A stretch of 64,000 nucleotides of DNA, from positions 1-64,000 of the IMG/VR virus record IMGVR_UViG_3300021356_000018; one strand, 5' to 3'. The stretch's first letter is position 1; the number at the start of each line of letters is the position of its first letter. A program made the translations under genes and the position numbers. The DNA is from a virus. This document shows, one piece after another, positions 9,880-17,675 of this stretch. The notes beneath the pieces were generated by a model, which was not told where the DNA came from, made no database searches, and saw nothing but the letters and a program-made list of their open reading frames with translations.

Positions 9880-11211
9880 ATGAGTAATTATCAAGCATTG
9901 GTAGAAAAGTGGGGCCCTATCCTAGAGCACGAATCTTTTTCTCCAATTACTGACTCACACAAGAAGGCAGTAACCGCTACTATCCTTGAGAATACAGAAA
10001 GAGCACTTTCAGAAACAGGTGACTTGTCTGCAAACATGACATCACTACTTTCAGAAGCAGCACCAACTAACGATGCTGGCACAGGTGGTTTCTCTGCAAC
10101 TGTATCTCCAGGTAATGCAGCAGCTGGTCCAACAGCTGGTTATGACCCTATCTTGATTTCACTAGTACGTAGAGCAGTACCTAACTTAATCGCATACGAC
10201 ATCTGTGGTGTCCAGCCTATGACTGGTCCTACAGGTCTTATCTTTGCGATGAGAGCTAGATACGGTTCACAGGGCGGAGACGAAGCTTTCTATAACGAAG
10301 CTGATACAGACTTCTCTGGTACTGGTACACACGCAAACACATTGACAAATGCTAACACAGCACTTATCACGACTGGTACAGGTCTTGACACAGGCGCTGG
10401 TGAAGCTTTAGGAGATGGTGTTGGTGACGCATACGCTGAAATGGCATTCTCAATTGAGAAAGTTACAGTGGCTGCGAAGACAAGAGCTTTAAAAGCTGAA
10501 TACACAACTGAGCTTGCTCAGGACCTAAGAGCTGTTCACGGCTTAGACGCTGAAACAGAACTTGCTAACATTCTTCAAACTGAAATCTTAACAGAAATCA
10601 ACCGTGAAGTTGTTAGAACTATCCATAACACTGCAGAAGTTGGTGCTCCTGGCACTGCAAACGCAGGCGTATTTGACTTAGACGTTGATGCGAATGGTAG
10701 ATGGTCTGTAGAGAAGTTCAAAGGCTTAATGTTCCAAGTTGAACAAGAAGCTAACGCTATTGCAAAGGGAACTCGTAGAGGGAAAGGTAACATCGTTATT
10801 TGTTCTTCAGACGTTGCTTCTGCTTTACAAATGGCTGGTGTACTTGACTACGCTCCTGCTCTTAACTCTAACTCTTTAGAAGTTGATGACACAGGTAATA
10901 CTTTTGCTGGTGTTCTTAACGGAAGATTCAGAGTATATATCGACCCATTTGCTGGCTCAAACTACTTAGTAGTTGGCTACAAAGGTTCAAGCGCTTTTGA
11001 CGCTGGTTTATTCTATTGCCCATACGTTCCATTACAAATGGTACGTGCTGTTGGTGAGAATAGCTTCCAACCAAAAATCGGGTTCAAAACTCGTTATGGA
11101 ATGGTTGCTAATCCATTTGCACAGGGTGATGTATCTAGCCAAGGTCTTGGTGCATTAACTAACGATACTAACAAGTACTACAGAAGAGTACGTGTAACTA
11201 ACTTATTCTAA
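9880..11211 (+). CDS. gp23: Major capsid protein (gp23)
   Basis: HK97-fold capsid subunit, 443 aa (T4: 521). The N-terminal part up to about residue 60 should be the pro-sequence removed by gp21. The conserved middle includes LIFAMRARYG, and the C-terminal region contains KIGFKTRYGMVANPF. The GC-richer codon use compared with neighbours fits a highly expressed gene. No good NATAAATA box is visible just upstream, so it may depend on the gp22 promoters. Confidence 0.97.
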   Translation: MSNYQALVEKWGPILEHESFSPITDSHKKAVTATILENTERALSETGDLSANMTSLLSEAAPTNDAGTGGFSATVSPGNAAAGPTAGYDPILISLVRRAVPNLIAYDICGVQPMTGPTGLIFAMRARYGSQGGDEAFYNEADTDFSGTGTHANTLTNANTALITTGTGLDTGAGEALGDGVGDAYAEMAFSIEKVTVAAKTRALKAEYTTELAQDLRAVHGLDAETELANILQTEILTEINREVVRTIHNTAEVGAPGTANAGVFDLDVDANGRWSVEKFKGLMFQVEQEANAIAKGTRRGKGNIVICSSDVASALQMAGVLDYAPALNSNSLEVDDTGNTFAGVLNGRFRVYIDPFAGSNYLVVGYKGSSAFDAGLFYCPYVPLQMVRAVGENSFQPKIGFKTRYGMVANPFAQGDVSSQGLGALTNDTNKYYRRVRVTNLF

Positions 11212-11234
11212 TAATAAATTAGTAGTATCTTTGG

Positions 11235-11261
11235 GAGGAGCCTTCGGGCTCCTCTTTTTTT
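11235..11261 (+). terminator. Rho-independent terminator after gp23
   Basis: Perfect 8-bp stem GAGGAGCC/GGCTCCTC with a TTCG tetraloop followed by seven T. It closes the structural operon. Confidence 0.95.
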
Positions 11262-11274
11262 GTCTGGAATTTGT

Positions 11275-11282
11275 TATAAATA
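11275..11282 (+). promoter_or_regulatory. Late promoter (TATAAATA)
   Basis: Perfect late box between the gp23 terminator and the small gene at 11331; it gives that gene its own late transcript. Confidence 0.8.
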
Positions 11283-11330
11283 ATAGGTACAGCAATGTAC
11301 ATGACACACATACACACACAGGAGAAAAAT

Positions 11331-11543
11331 ATGTCAAATTTAACAGGCTTTGAAATCAGAGCAAATCTATTAAGTCAAGCAGAAGGAATTCTGTACAGTA
11401 ATATCGAAAGAGAAATTCAAGCTGTGCAAGAGCATAACATGAATAATCCAGAAGATATCAAACCAATTCCAGTAAAGAAAATATCAGCAGCAGCTGTTAT
11501 TAGTCTTGCTCGAAAATTAAATGAGTTTGTTACTGAAAAGTAA
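11331..11543 (+). CDS. Small late protein, unknown
   Basis: A 70-aa protein, predicted helical, beginning MSNLTGFEIRANLL. I place the start at 11331 because ACAGGAGAAAAAT directly precedes it; an upstream in-frame ATG lacks such a site. The gene has its own late promoter and terminator, so it is an independent late unit. I recall similar short proteins in cyanophages; no function is known to me. Confidence 0.8.
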   Translation: MSNLTGFEIRANLLSQAEGILYSNIEREIQAVQEHNMNNPEDIKPIPVKKISAAAVISLARKLNEFVTEK

Positions 11544-11564
11544 TTACTAGAATTAAATAGAAGA

Positions 11565-11586
11565 GGGCCAGTCATGGCCCTTTTTT
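11565..11586 (+). terminator. Terminator between convergent units
   Basis: Stem GGGCCA/TGGCCC with a GTCA loop and six T on the plus strand. It ends the small late gene; the end of hemC (minus strand) follows at once. Confidence 0.85.
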
Positions 11587-12406
11587 ATAATAGTGACATA
11601 CCGACTCGGATTCCAATGGTCTTAAATGAATCTAGATGACCTTCTTCATAGGCTAATTTACCATTCTCAAAGTTTTTAGCTACCATTCTGATATTCTCTC
11701 CGTCAATATAGGTTAATGCACCAATCGGTGTTTGACAATCTCCGTTTATTGTTTTAAGCATTTCTTTTTCTGCCATACAACAATACCACGTTTCCATATC
11801 ATTTTTGTTTTGTATTTGTTTAATACTTTGATCGCCCTTACGAGTTTGTAAAGCAATTACACCTTGACCAGGTGCAGGCATCATATCAGCAGTACCAAAT
11901 ATACGACTTGCTTTAATAGTAATTCCCATCGCATCAAGTCCTGCTTTTGCTAAAACAATAGCATCATATTCGCTATTTTCTTGTTTAGCAATTCGAGTAT
12001 CTATATTACCACGAATAGGAACAATTTCTGCACCAGGATATAATTCTTTTAATTGCCAAATTCTGCGAGGACTACTTGTGCCAATTGTTCTTGGATTAAT
12101 ATGATTACCAATAAGTGCATCTCTAAAATCTGCTCTTGGTAATACACAGGCGATTTCTAATTTATCATCATTATCACGAGTCAAATCTTTAAACGCATGA
12201 CAAGCAATATCGATGTCACCATCTATAAGTGATTGTTCTATCTCTTTTGTAAATACTCCTTTGCCACCCATTTCTTCAATGGATGTTGTAGGATTAAGGT
12301 CGGCTGTTGAATCGATATGTACGATATCTAAATCAAGCTCTAAATGTTTTAAAGCTTTGTTTGTATAGGCGATCGCTAAGTCTGATTTACGAGTTCCTAT
12401 TTTCAT
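11585..12406 (-). CDS. hemC: Porphobilinogen deaminase (hydroxymethylbilane synthase)
   Basis: Joins four porphobilinogen units into hydroxymethylbilane in haem synthesis. Visible are the N-terminal GTRKSDLA, GGKG followed by FTKEIE, the active-site segment DIACHAFKD (Asp74), GTSSPRR, LAKAGLDAMG and PAPGQG. Cys224 in NGDCQTPIG is the residue that binds the dipyrromethane cofactor, so the enzyme looks complete. At 273 aa it is slightly shorter than cellular forms (about 310), losing C-terminal length. It ends a minus-strand run with two small membrane proteins and tRNA-Glu upstream, and the start overlaps the previous stop. HemE is encoded 9 kb away on the other strand. Confidence 0.93.
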   Translation of the reverse strand: MKIGTRKSDLAIAYTNKALKHLELDLDIVHIDSTADLNPTTSIEEMGGKGVFTKEIEQSLIDGDIDIACHAFKDLTRDNDDKLEIACVLPRADFRDALIGNHINPRTIGTSSPRRIWQLKELYPGAEIVPIRGNIDTRIAKQENSEYDAIVLAKAGLDAMGITIKASRIFGTADMMPAPGQGVIALQTRKGDQSIKQIQNKNDMETWYCCMAEKEMLKTINGDCQTPIGALTYIDGENIRMVAKNFENGKLAYEEGHLDSFKTIGIRVGMSLL

Positions 12407-12630
12407 TTACTATACTTCTTAGAAAAGTATGAGCGTAAAAGAAATATTCTAGTGTATGCTACGACTGTCATTACAAGAGTAACTAAAGTACCCAATTTGA
12501 TTGGGTCTGTTATACCGAGTTTTTCAATATAAATCCAGAGCAAGAACAAATTGAGTGGATAGTTTACAGCTAAACCAGTTGCAATTTGTGTTGCTGTTTC
12601 TTTATGAATACGTTTAGTTTCAGTTTTCAC
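12403..12630 (-). CDS. Small membrane protein (DUF7220-like)
   Basis: A 75-aa protein with two hydrophobic segments (about 15-34 and 46-64) and an RSYF-type basic C-terminus, resembling the small phage family DUF7220; that assignment is from memory. It begins with GTG in a GTGA overlap with the 44-aa ORF upstream and overlaps the hemC start downstream, so the three are probably co-translated. Function unknown. Confidence 0.65.
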   Translation of the reverse strand: MKTETKRIHKETATQIATGLAVNYPLNLFLLWIYIEKLGITDPIKLGTLVTLVMTVVAYTRIFLLRSYFSKKYSK

Positions 12631-12761
12631 AGAGCTGCCATAAGTAACTTAAAACATGTATTAGCAAAAGCACCTTCGGTCCATAATATAATCATAGCTA
12701 ATACACCTAGTCCAGTTAAACACCAAACTATTTCTCTTAAAAGTTGTATAAATTTTTCCAT
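12627..12761 (-). CDS. Tiny membrane protein, 44 aa
   Basis: ATG at 12761 to TGA at 12627. It begins MEKFIQLLREIVW and has one hydrophobic segment around residues 12-28. The stop shares the GTGA overlap with the next gene, which supports it being real. The ribosome site is weak. It lies between tRNA-Glu and the hemC group. Function unknown. Confidence 0.55.
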   Translation of the reverse strand: MEKFIQLLREIVWCLTGLGVLAMIILWTEGAFANTCFKLLMAAL

Positions 12762-12773
12762 AATATAAAGTGT

Positions 12774-12848
12774 TGGTACCCCGTAGGAGAGTCGAACTCC
12801 TGTTGCCGAGATGAAAACCCGGTGTCCTAACCACTAGACGAACGGGGC
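12774..12848 (-). tRNA. tRNA-Glu (anticodon UUC)
   Basis: Complete cloverleaf on the minus strand. The acceptor GCCCCGT pairs with ACGGGGT, the anticodon stem is CCGGG/CTCGG with loop TTTTCAT, and the T loop contains TTCGA. The CCA end is encoded. It is the only tRNA I found in the window. It sits directly upstream of the hemC group on the same strand; glutamyl-tRNA is also the precursor of 5-aminolevulinate in hosts with the C5 pathway. Confidence 0.95.
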
Positions 12849-12852
12849 AAGT

Positions 12853-13056
12853 TTATTCTTCGTCGTAACGAACTAATTCCTGCTCTGCTCCTGTGCCACG
12901 AGTTTTAACGTAGCCCATATCAATAAGGGTATTAATTGTTTCTTGAGTAATGCGTTTAGTTTCTGAAAGTGAGGCTTTACTTTTATCAGTCTTTGCCATC
13001 AAATAACCAGCAATGGTAAAAACTATTGATGTTATGATAAATTGAGTTGTATCCAC
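12853..13056 (-). CDS. Membrane-anchored small protein, unknown
   Basis: A 67-aa protein with an N-terminal membrane segment (about 6-21, ending in GYLMAK) followed by a short soluble helix-turn region containing INTLIDMGYVKTRG. It abuts the next gene upstream. The C-terminal part resembles a winged-helix tail seen in marine T4-like phage proteins, but no function is known to me. Confidence 0.7.
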   Translation of the reverse strand: MDTTQFIITSIVFTIAGYLMAKTDKSKASLSETKRITQETINTLIDMGYVKTRGTGAEQELVRYDEE

Positions 13057-13338
13057 TTAGACATCCCCGTATCTTGCTAAAACTTTTTCAATAATTTTTT
13101 GTTGAGCTGTTAGTTCAACATCTTCATCTATTTCTTTTTCGATTATATCTGTTTCATCTGCATCAGGAACAAAATCTTCTGTAGAAATAAATTTCTGCTC
13201 GATAGCTAAATCATAAACTAAATTTTCACCTAGTTCATCAAGCTTACTTAGAGCAGCATATAATACCGTTTCAGTATCTAAACTACCGTCGGTACATTCC
13301 TTCATTAAAGTTTTAACCATATCTTGGTTCATTGCCAT
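13057..13338 (-). CDS. Acidic phage protein, unknown
   Basis: A 93-aa acidic, predicted helical protein. The start at 13338 is set by a perfect AGGAGG five nt before ATG; the longer reading frame upstream overlaps the neighbouring gene in another frame and is not needed. The last 40 residues are rich in Asp and Glu. Function unknown. Confidence 0.75.
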   Translation of the reverse strand: MAMNQDMVKTLMKECTDGSLDTETVLYAALSKLDELGENLVYDLAIEQKFISTEDFVPDADETDIIEKEIDEDVELTAQQKIIEKVLARYGDV

Positions 13339-13378
13339 TAGTGCCTCCTTAATATACTTATAATAAACAATATTTCTC

Positions 13379-13978
13379 TTACGACGCTTCGTTGAGTGTT
13401 GCGTATGGTAAATGACCATCGTAACCTTCATATCCGCGCCACCAGCTAGGTGCTGGTCGACCCCAATCCCATTTCGCAAAAGGTTTTGCGGCATGGTAAT
13501 AGTTTCTGTATGCCTGAACTGGGTCGCCTTCAACTTTACAGTCAGGATAATGGCTCATTGCTTGTGCAAATTCAGTGAGCCCAATGTCTGGTATATTTTT
13601 AGGTGGCTTACTTAGCATGATGCCAAGTTTGTTCCACGTTGCATGTATTTTATTTCTACGATATTCGTATTCGTTAGCTAGGCCACGAAAGTGTTCGTAA
13701 TGCCATTCATAATTAGTCTTACTTTCTGCAGTCCACGTTGTACAAGGGTGGAATTTATGAACAGCTAAATAGTACATGTCATCTCTTTCGTCACCAAAAG
13801 AGTAGTACGTTTGTATAGTTTTACCTGAACGTGATGGTCTTTTTTCTGGTATACCATCGAGCATTCGGTGTACTGTTGAAAGCATTTGAGCACTCTCAAC
13901 AATCATTTTGGGTATATGTTTATCGCAACACATTTGTGCAGCAATAATTGGATTTTCGTCAAGTACAAATATATTCAT
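13379..13978 (-). CDS. Conserved phage protein, unknown
   Basis: A 199-aa soluble protein starting MNIFVLDENPIIAAQMCCDKH, a pattern I remember from many cyanophage and other phage hypothetical proteins (DKHIPKM, ESAQMLST). His, Trp and Tyr are abundant; AKWDWGRPAPSWW is a striking Trp-rich block near the C-terminus. It overlaps the next gene upstream by 4 nt. I do not know its activity; an enzyme is plausible. Confidence 0.8.
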   Translation of the reverse strand: MNIFVLDENPIIAAQMCCDKHIPKMIVESAQMLSTVHRMLDGIPEKRPSRSGKTIQTYYSFGDERDDMYYLAVHKFHPCTTWTAESKTNYEWHYEHFRGLANEYEYRRNKIHATWNKLGIMLSKPPKNIPDIGLTEFAQAMSHYPDCKVEGDPVQAYRNYYHAAKPFAKWDWGRPAPSWWRGYEGYDGHLPYATLNEAS

Positions 13979-14187
13979 TTTACCCAGATGTGATTATATT
14001 TTTCAGGTAGAGATTCGCAAGTGTAATCAAAACGCTCATCATAATTAATAACTTTTACACATTCGCCTGTTGAGTGACTGATATGCACATCAGGCATAGA
14101 TGCAACAGAACTTAGTCCCATATAGAATCCAGCACCAACTAGGCATATAAAAATTACTGTAAAGATTGCATTACGCATTGTATTCAC
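13975..14187 (-). CDS. Small exported or membrane protein
   Basis: A 70-aa protein with an N-terminal hydrophobic segment (about 8-26) and a short outside domain with two Cys, in TGECVKV and YTCESLP, that could form a disulfide. It overlaps both neighbours by a few bases. Function unknown. Confidence 0.7.
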   Translation of the reverse strand: MNTMRNAIFTVIFICLVGAGFYMGLSSVASMPDVHISHSTGECVKVINYDERFDYTCESLPEKYNHIWVK

Positions 14188-14365
14188 CTACCTTTTTAAA
14201 CTTTCTTCTTGCCTTAGAAAATTGTTTCATTGGAGATTTGAATGTTTTCAACTCTCCGTTTAGTGCTTGATAAGCAACTAATTGACCAAGCCCATTGACA
14301 TGATATTGGCCATTTGCAACTGGAGCATCGCCCCAGTCAGTTATTTCTTGAAGAATTTCAATCAT
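14171..14365 (-). CDS. Small phage protein, unknown
   Basis: A 64-aa protein with a basic C-terminus (KARRKFKKVG). It overlaps the gene upstream by 4 nt (ATGA) and the gene downstream by 17 nt, which supports a real coupled gene. No recognisable domain. Confidence 0.65.
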   Translation of the reverse strand: MIEILQEITDWGDAPVANGQYHVNGLGQLVAYQALNGELKTFKSPMKQFSKARRKFKKVGEYNA

Positions 14366-14586
14366 CTATAAGAACCTAGTAGTTTAGGACCTTTGGTCAC
14401 AAAATCCATTCCTGCAAAGCTTCCGTGGTAATCACCGTACTTTGCATTATAAGAGAAGTTAACTTTAACGGTATTCATGTATACCGATAAGCTTTGTTCT
14501 GCTACGAAGTGCGAAACTTCAGCTTCGACTTCTTTTCCACTGTCGACATTTTCGACAATACATTCTTTAGCATAAGTATGATTCAT
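14362..14586 (-). CDS. Small phage protein, unknown
   Basis: A 74-aa soluble protein, mixed alpha/beta by appearance, starting MNHTYAKECIVENV. It lies in a tight early run read from the promoter at 14898-14926. Function unknown. Confidence 0.65.
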   Translation of the reverse strand: MNHTYAKECIVENVDSGKEVEAEVSHFVAEQSLSVYMNTVKVNFSYNAKYGDYHGSFAGMDFVTKGPKLLGSYR

Positions 14587-14587
14587 G

Positions 14588-14863
14588 TTACACCGCCTTT
14601 AGAAGTGTAGGAGCTACTCTCCACAAACCAGCGTCTGTAGAAACTTGGATGTTTTTAATCATTACCTTAGTAACAACACCCTCGATTTTCTGTCCACGCT
14701 TATCGTTGAAGAATACGTTCTGTCCAACAGTAAAGCTATTCTTAGCCATTTGAGTTTTAGCTTTGAATTGCGTGTTGAACATTTGAGAAATCTCTTTCAT
14801 TTGGCTTGAGTCAGCCTTAGCAAAAAGAGCATTCAGTTTAGTCATTTCAGATTTAGTTAGCAT
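14588..14863 (-). CDS. Small protein with SH3-like (KOW-type) C-terminus
   Basis: A 91-aa protein: helical first 40 residues, then a stretch from about 44 to 88 with VGQNVFFNDKRGQ and a following VTKV strand that looks like a small SH3 or KOW barrel. Such domains bind nucleic acid or ribosomes. It is first in its early transcript. The fold call is by eye. Confidence 0.65.
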   Translation of the reverse strand: MLTKSEMTKLNALFAKADSSQMKEISQMFNTQFKAKTQMAKNSFTVGQNVFFNDKRGQKIEGVVTKVMIKNIQVSTDAGLWRVAPTLLKAV

Positions 14864-14897
14864 AATATAATTCCTTTCCTCATTAATTTATGGGTCT

Positions 14898-14926
14898 ATT
14901 ATAACCCGTTTGATTTGATTTGTCAA
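14898..14926 (-). promoter_or_regulatory. Early sigma70 promoter
   Basis: Minus-strand TTGACA (14926-14921), 17-bp spacer, TATAAT (14903-14898), preceded by AAGG. Drives the gene run 14863 to about 13057. Confidence 0.9.
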
Positions 14927-14949
14927 CCTTTTTTTGCATTTATTTTAAA

Positions 14950-15273
14950 TTAAAATGCAAATGCTTGTTGTTGTGTGTGGTAACCAGCAGCTTTTCCGTA
15001 GAATCCTAATGATTCTAGTTTTAGTACTAGTTCGTCGAAATCGTGAGGTGTTTCACCTTCTGCATATTGTGGATATATGCCTACTGTTAACGGGTCATTG
15101 ATAAAGAATTGGCAACCCTCAAACTCTGGATTTGCTGAGCAAAATTCGTTGACTAAAGCAACTCCTTTTCTCCATGTTACTTGAGATTTATGTCTCATTT
15201 CAAAGTCAGATATGTACATATCTTTCCTTGTTAAAGTTGGTTCTGGTTGGTTTCCTAAGATTCTATATTCCAT
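14950..15273 (-). CDS. Early protein, unknown
   Basis: A 107-aa soluble protein with its own early promoter. Contains GCQFFINDPLTVGIYPQY and a C-terminal Gln-rich end. Expression straight after infection suggests host interaction, but no family is recognised. Confidence 0.7.
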   Translation of the reverse strand: MEYRILGNQPEPTLTRKDMYISDFEMRHKSQVTWRKGVALVNEFCSANPEFEGCQFFINDPLTVGIYPQYAEGETPHDFDELVLKLESLGFYGKAAGYHTQQQAFAF

Positions 15274-15304
15274 TTATTCTCCGTTTTATTTAAAATATGA
15301 GTAT

Positions 15305-15333
15305 ATTATAATTGGTTTTGTATCGTTTGTCAA
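15305..15333 (-). promoter_or_regulatory. Early sigma70 promoter
   Basis: TTGACA (15333-15328), 17 bp, TATAAT (15310-15305) on the minus strand, serving the gene that starts at 15273. Confidence 0.9.
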
Positions 15334-15377
15334 CCCTTTTTGTTAAAATAATTCACCTTTTTTTCAATTTGTTTTAT

Positions 15378-15385
15378 TATAAATA
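15378..15385 (+). promoter_or_regulatory. Late promoter of the accessory island
   Basis: Perfect TATAAATA 37 nt before the first gene of the csg/hem island. It lies back to back with the early promoter at 15305-15333. Confidence 0.85.
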
Positions 15386-15422
15386 GAATCTGAGGCCCAA
15401 AGCTTCGTAAATGGAGTAAAAA

Positions 15423-15719
15423 ATGGAACAAATCTTGCAATTGATATCAGACGTCGGACTACCTATTGCTGGCGCACTAACAATGGGATTTTTCATATTT
15501 CTTATTATTAAGCAAATATTCGAAGGAATCATTGATAGTATCAAAACTCTAACAATTTTCAGTGAGGGTCTAGAAAATAGAGCGCGTTCTATGAGTAATG
15601 AAATTGTTAAAATCGACCTTTTAGTCAGTAGTGCATTAGACTTAAGACCTGATACGGATAGAATTGCAAGAGCAGAAAATTTTGTTGAAGACGGGAAAGT
15701 TGACGTAAGGAGAGACTGA
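15423..15719 (+). CDS. Holin-like small membrane protein A
   Basis: A 98-aa protein with one long hydrophobic segment (about 12-32) after a short N-terminus, followed by an amphipathic helical tail. It has the same layout as the protein at 15919-16224, so the two look like diverged copies. Position directly before csgF/csgG and the late promoter fit a lysis or secretion accessory role. Holin is a guess from topology. Confidence 0.6.
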   Translation: MEQILQLISDVGLPIAGALTMGFFIFLIIKQIFEGIIDSIKTLTIFSEGLENRARSMSNEIVKIDLLVSSALDLRPDTDRIARAENFVEDGKVDVRRD

Positions 15720-15929
15720 ATGTTATATTTTGATTTTCCATTTTCTATTACTGAAAATGGGTTGAAGTTAATTGGTGTGGATACAGAATTGGAACCACAT
15801 CAGCAAGTAAAAGTTGATAGAACACCGCTTAATGTAGGTGATACTTTTACATTGGAGTTAGATGAAGATGGATGTATGGTTTTTAGAAAACATGCACCAG
15901 TACAATATGAGTTAAACTTTGGAATTTGA
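15720..15929 (+). CDS. Small beta-rich protein, unknown
   Basis: A 69-aa soluble protein starting MLYFDFPFSITENG, probably all beta. It starts directly after the previous stop and overlaps the next gene by 11 nt, so it is tightly coupled between the two holin-like genes. Function unknown. Confidence 0.6.
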   Translation: MLYFDFPFSITENGLKLIGVDTELEPHQQVKVDRTPLNVGDTFTLELDEDGCMVFRKHAPVQYELNFGI

Positions 15930-16224
15930 TATAGCAACATTAATATCCGAATATGGCTTCCCAACAATCATGGTGGTAGGTCTAGGATATTTTGTTTATT
16001 TCGTTTGGAAATTTATTAACGAACAAATAAACCCAGCTATTGATAAACACCACATGCAACTTATTAAAGTGATTGATAGAGTAAGAATGCTCGACCAAGA
16101 CTTAATTCGTTTACAACAGAAAGTAAATGTAGTTTTGGAATATCGAGCAAGACAAGAACTGATGCAACACTATGATGATAAAATTGAGGCAGAGAAAAAA
16201 GATGAAAAAACTAAAGATAATTAA
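15919..16224 (+). CDS. Holin-like small membrane protein B
   Basis: A 101-aa protein with one membrane segment (about 14-33) and a coiled-coil, strongly charged C-terminal tail. The start is TTG at 15919, chosen because it gives the same N-terminal layout as the protein at 15423; an internal ATG would cut the membrane segment. The 3' end overlaps csgF. Possibly works with its relative and with CsgG in the envelope (inference). Confidence 0.6.
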   Translation: MEFDIATLISEYGFPTIMVVGLGYFVYFVWKFINEQINPAIDKHHMQLIKVIDRVRMLDQDLIRLQQKVNVVLEYRARQELMQHYDDKIEAEKKDEKTKDN

Positions 16225-16714
16225 TAAGACATTACTAGGGATTCTAGTTTTACTTTTATACTTTAGTGCACAGCATGTAATGGCTGAGCCTATTGTTCAT
16301 AAATTTAAAAATCCATCTTTTAGTGGAGTAGGAACTGGTGCTCATTACTTAACTATTGAGAACCAAGAACACAGCAGAAAGAAAGCAATTAAAGATGCTC
16401 TTGAAGCTGCAGAAAGAGCTGCACAAAGAGAATTAGATAATTCTACTCTATCAAAGTTTATTCGTAACTTGGAAAGTAGAATTTATGCTCAGTTAGCAAA
16501 ACAGTTAGTAGACAATATGTTCTCTAACGATGACGCAGTAAGATTTGGATCTTTTACATTGGAAGGTTCAGTCGTAACATATGAAGTCATTACAAATGCA
16601 GACGGTACAGAATTTATTAAGATGACAATTACTGACGAGAATGGTACTACAACTGTTATCGAGATTCCAGTAGGTACAGGAAACTTTGGAAGTGAGAATC
16701 CAGATGGCGGCTAA
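16202..16714 (+). CDS. csgF: Curli assembly protein CsgF-like
   Basis: Exported protein of 170 aa with a signal peptide (MKKLK start, hydrophobic core, VMA-E cleavage) and then VHKFKNPSFSG, which matches the N-terminal segment by which CsgF enters the CsgG pore and narrows it. The C-terminal part has ITDENGTTTVIEIPVG, like the end of CsgF. ATG at 16202 is used; upstream in-frame ATGs extend into the previous gene without need. It overlaps csgG by 11 nt, so both are made together. Confidence 0.85.
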   Translation: MKKLKIINKTLLGILVLLLYFSAQHVMAEPIVHKFKNPSFSGVGTGAHYLTIENQEHSRKKAIKDALEAAERAAQRELDNSTLSKFIRNLESRIYAQLAKQLVDNMFSNDDAVRFGSFTLEGSVVTYEVITNADGTEFIKMTITDENGTTTVIEIPVGTGNFGSENPDGG

Positions 16715-17675
16715 AATATTACCTGCACTTATGTCAACACTTATCTTGGCAAGTTGTGCACAAATGCCACAGTGGTCTGATGGACCAGCTTATTGTGAAT
16801 ATGGCGAAGGAAGATTTGCACAAGGATTTAATACCGATTTTGATAATGATGGTATTATAAATGATGATGCTTTAAGTTTTGGAAAACAAATATATACCGG
16901 TACTCGTAAATATGTTGAAACAAAACAAATTTGTGTCGAGGCACCAGAAGTTGTAAGGTTACCATCATATATTGATTTGCTTAATTTACCACCTGCTAAA
17001 AATAAGCCTGTGGTTGCTGTATATAACTTTTTAGATAAAACAGGACAACGTAAAGATTCAGTTTCTGGTCAAAGCTTTTCAACAGCTGTAACTCAAGGCG
17101 GAACTGAATTATTAATTGATGCACTCAAAACAGCAGGTGATGGTGCATGGTTTAGAGTAGTAGAAAGACAAGGGATTGATGCTTTAGTGAGAGAACGACA
17201 AATTATTCGTTCTGGCCGAGACGAAGCTGCTAGAGTATTAGGCGAAGAGCCACAAAATTTAGGACCACTTTTATTCGCAGGAATGATAATCGAAGGTGGT
17301 ATTATCGGTTATGATAGTAATATTAAAACCGGTGGCAGAGGAGCAAGAACACTTGGTATTGGATTTAGTAAACAATACAGACAAGACCAAGTAACTGTTT
17401 CCGTAAGAGCAGTATCTGTTCTTACAGGTGAAGTACTATTGAACGTACAAACGAAAAAGACAATTTTAAGTTATGGCTCAGGTGGTGATTTATTTAGATT
17501 TTATGAACAAGGAACACAGTTAGTAGAGTATGAAGACGGTGTAGGAAATAATGAGAGTGTGACGTATGCAGTGCGAACAGCAATAGAAGCTGCCGTGCTG
17601 GAAATGGTCTATCAAGGTAATCGTCGTGGATACTGGGAAATAGACTGGAATAAAAATAAAGAGGAAGAAGAATGA
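16704..17675 (+). CDS. csgG: Curli secretion channel CsgG
   Basis: Outer-membrane lipoprotein channel, 323 aa. The signal sequence ends in the lipobox LASC (Cys18). The CsgG domain includes VVAVYNFLDKTGQ, WFRVVERQGIDAL, the RQIIRSGR stretch, GGIIGYDSNIKTGG and VTVSVRAVSVLTGE. In E. coli nine copies form the pore that exports curlin subunits. The ATG at 16704 is preferred to TTG upstream. The last 10 residues are very acidic. The next gene overlaps by 4 nt and encodes a curlin-like substrate. Confidence 0.93.
   Translation: MAAKILPALMSTLILASCAQMPQWSDGPAYCEYGEGRFAQGFNTDFDNDGIINDDALSFGKQIYTGTRKYVETKQICVEAPEVVRLPSYIDLLNLPPAKNKPVVAVYNFLDKTGQRKDSVSGQSFSTAVTQGGTELLIDALKTAGDGAWFRVVERQGIDALVRERQIIRSGRDEAARVLGEEPQNLGPLLFAGMIIEGGIIGYDSNIKTGGRGARTLGIGFSKQYRQDQVTVSVRAVSVLTGEVLLNVQTKKTILSYGSGGDLFRFYEQGTQLVEYEDGVGNNESVTYAVRTAIEAAVLEMVYQGNRRGYWEIDWNKNKEEEE

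Noticed and set aside
12586-12768. A 60-codon plus-strand frame near tRNA-Glu
   Set aside because: It is opposite two coupled minus-strand genes with GTGA overlap and has no support of its own.
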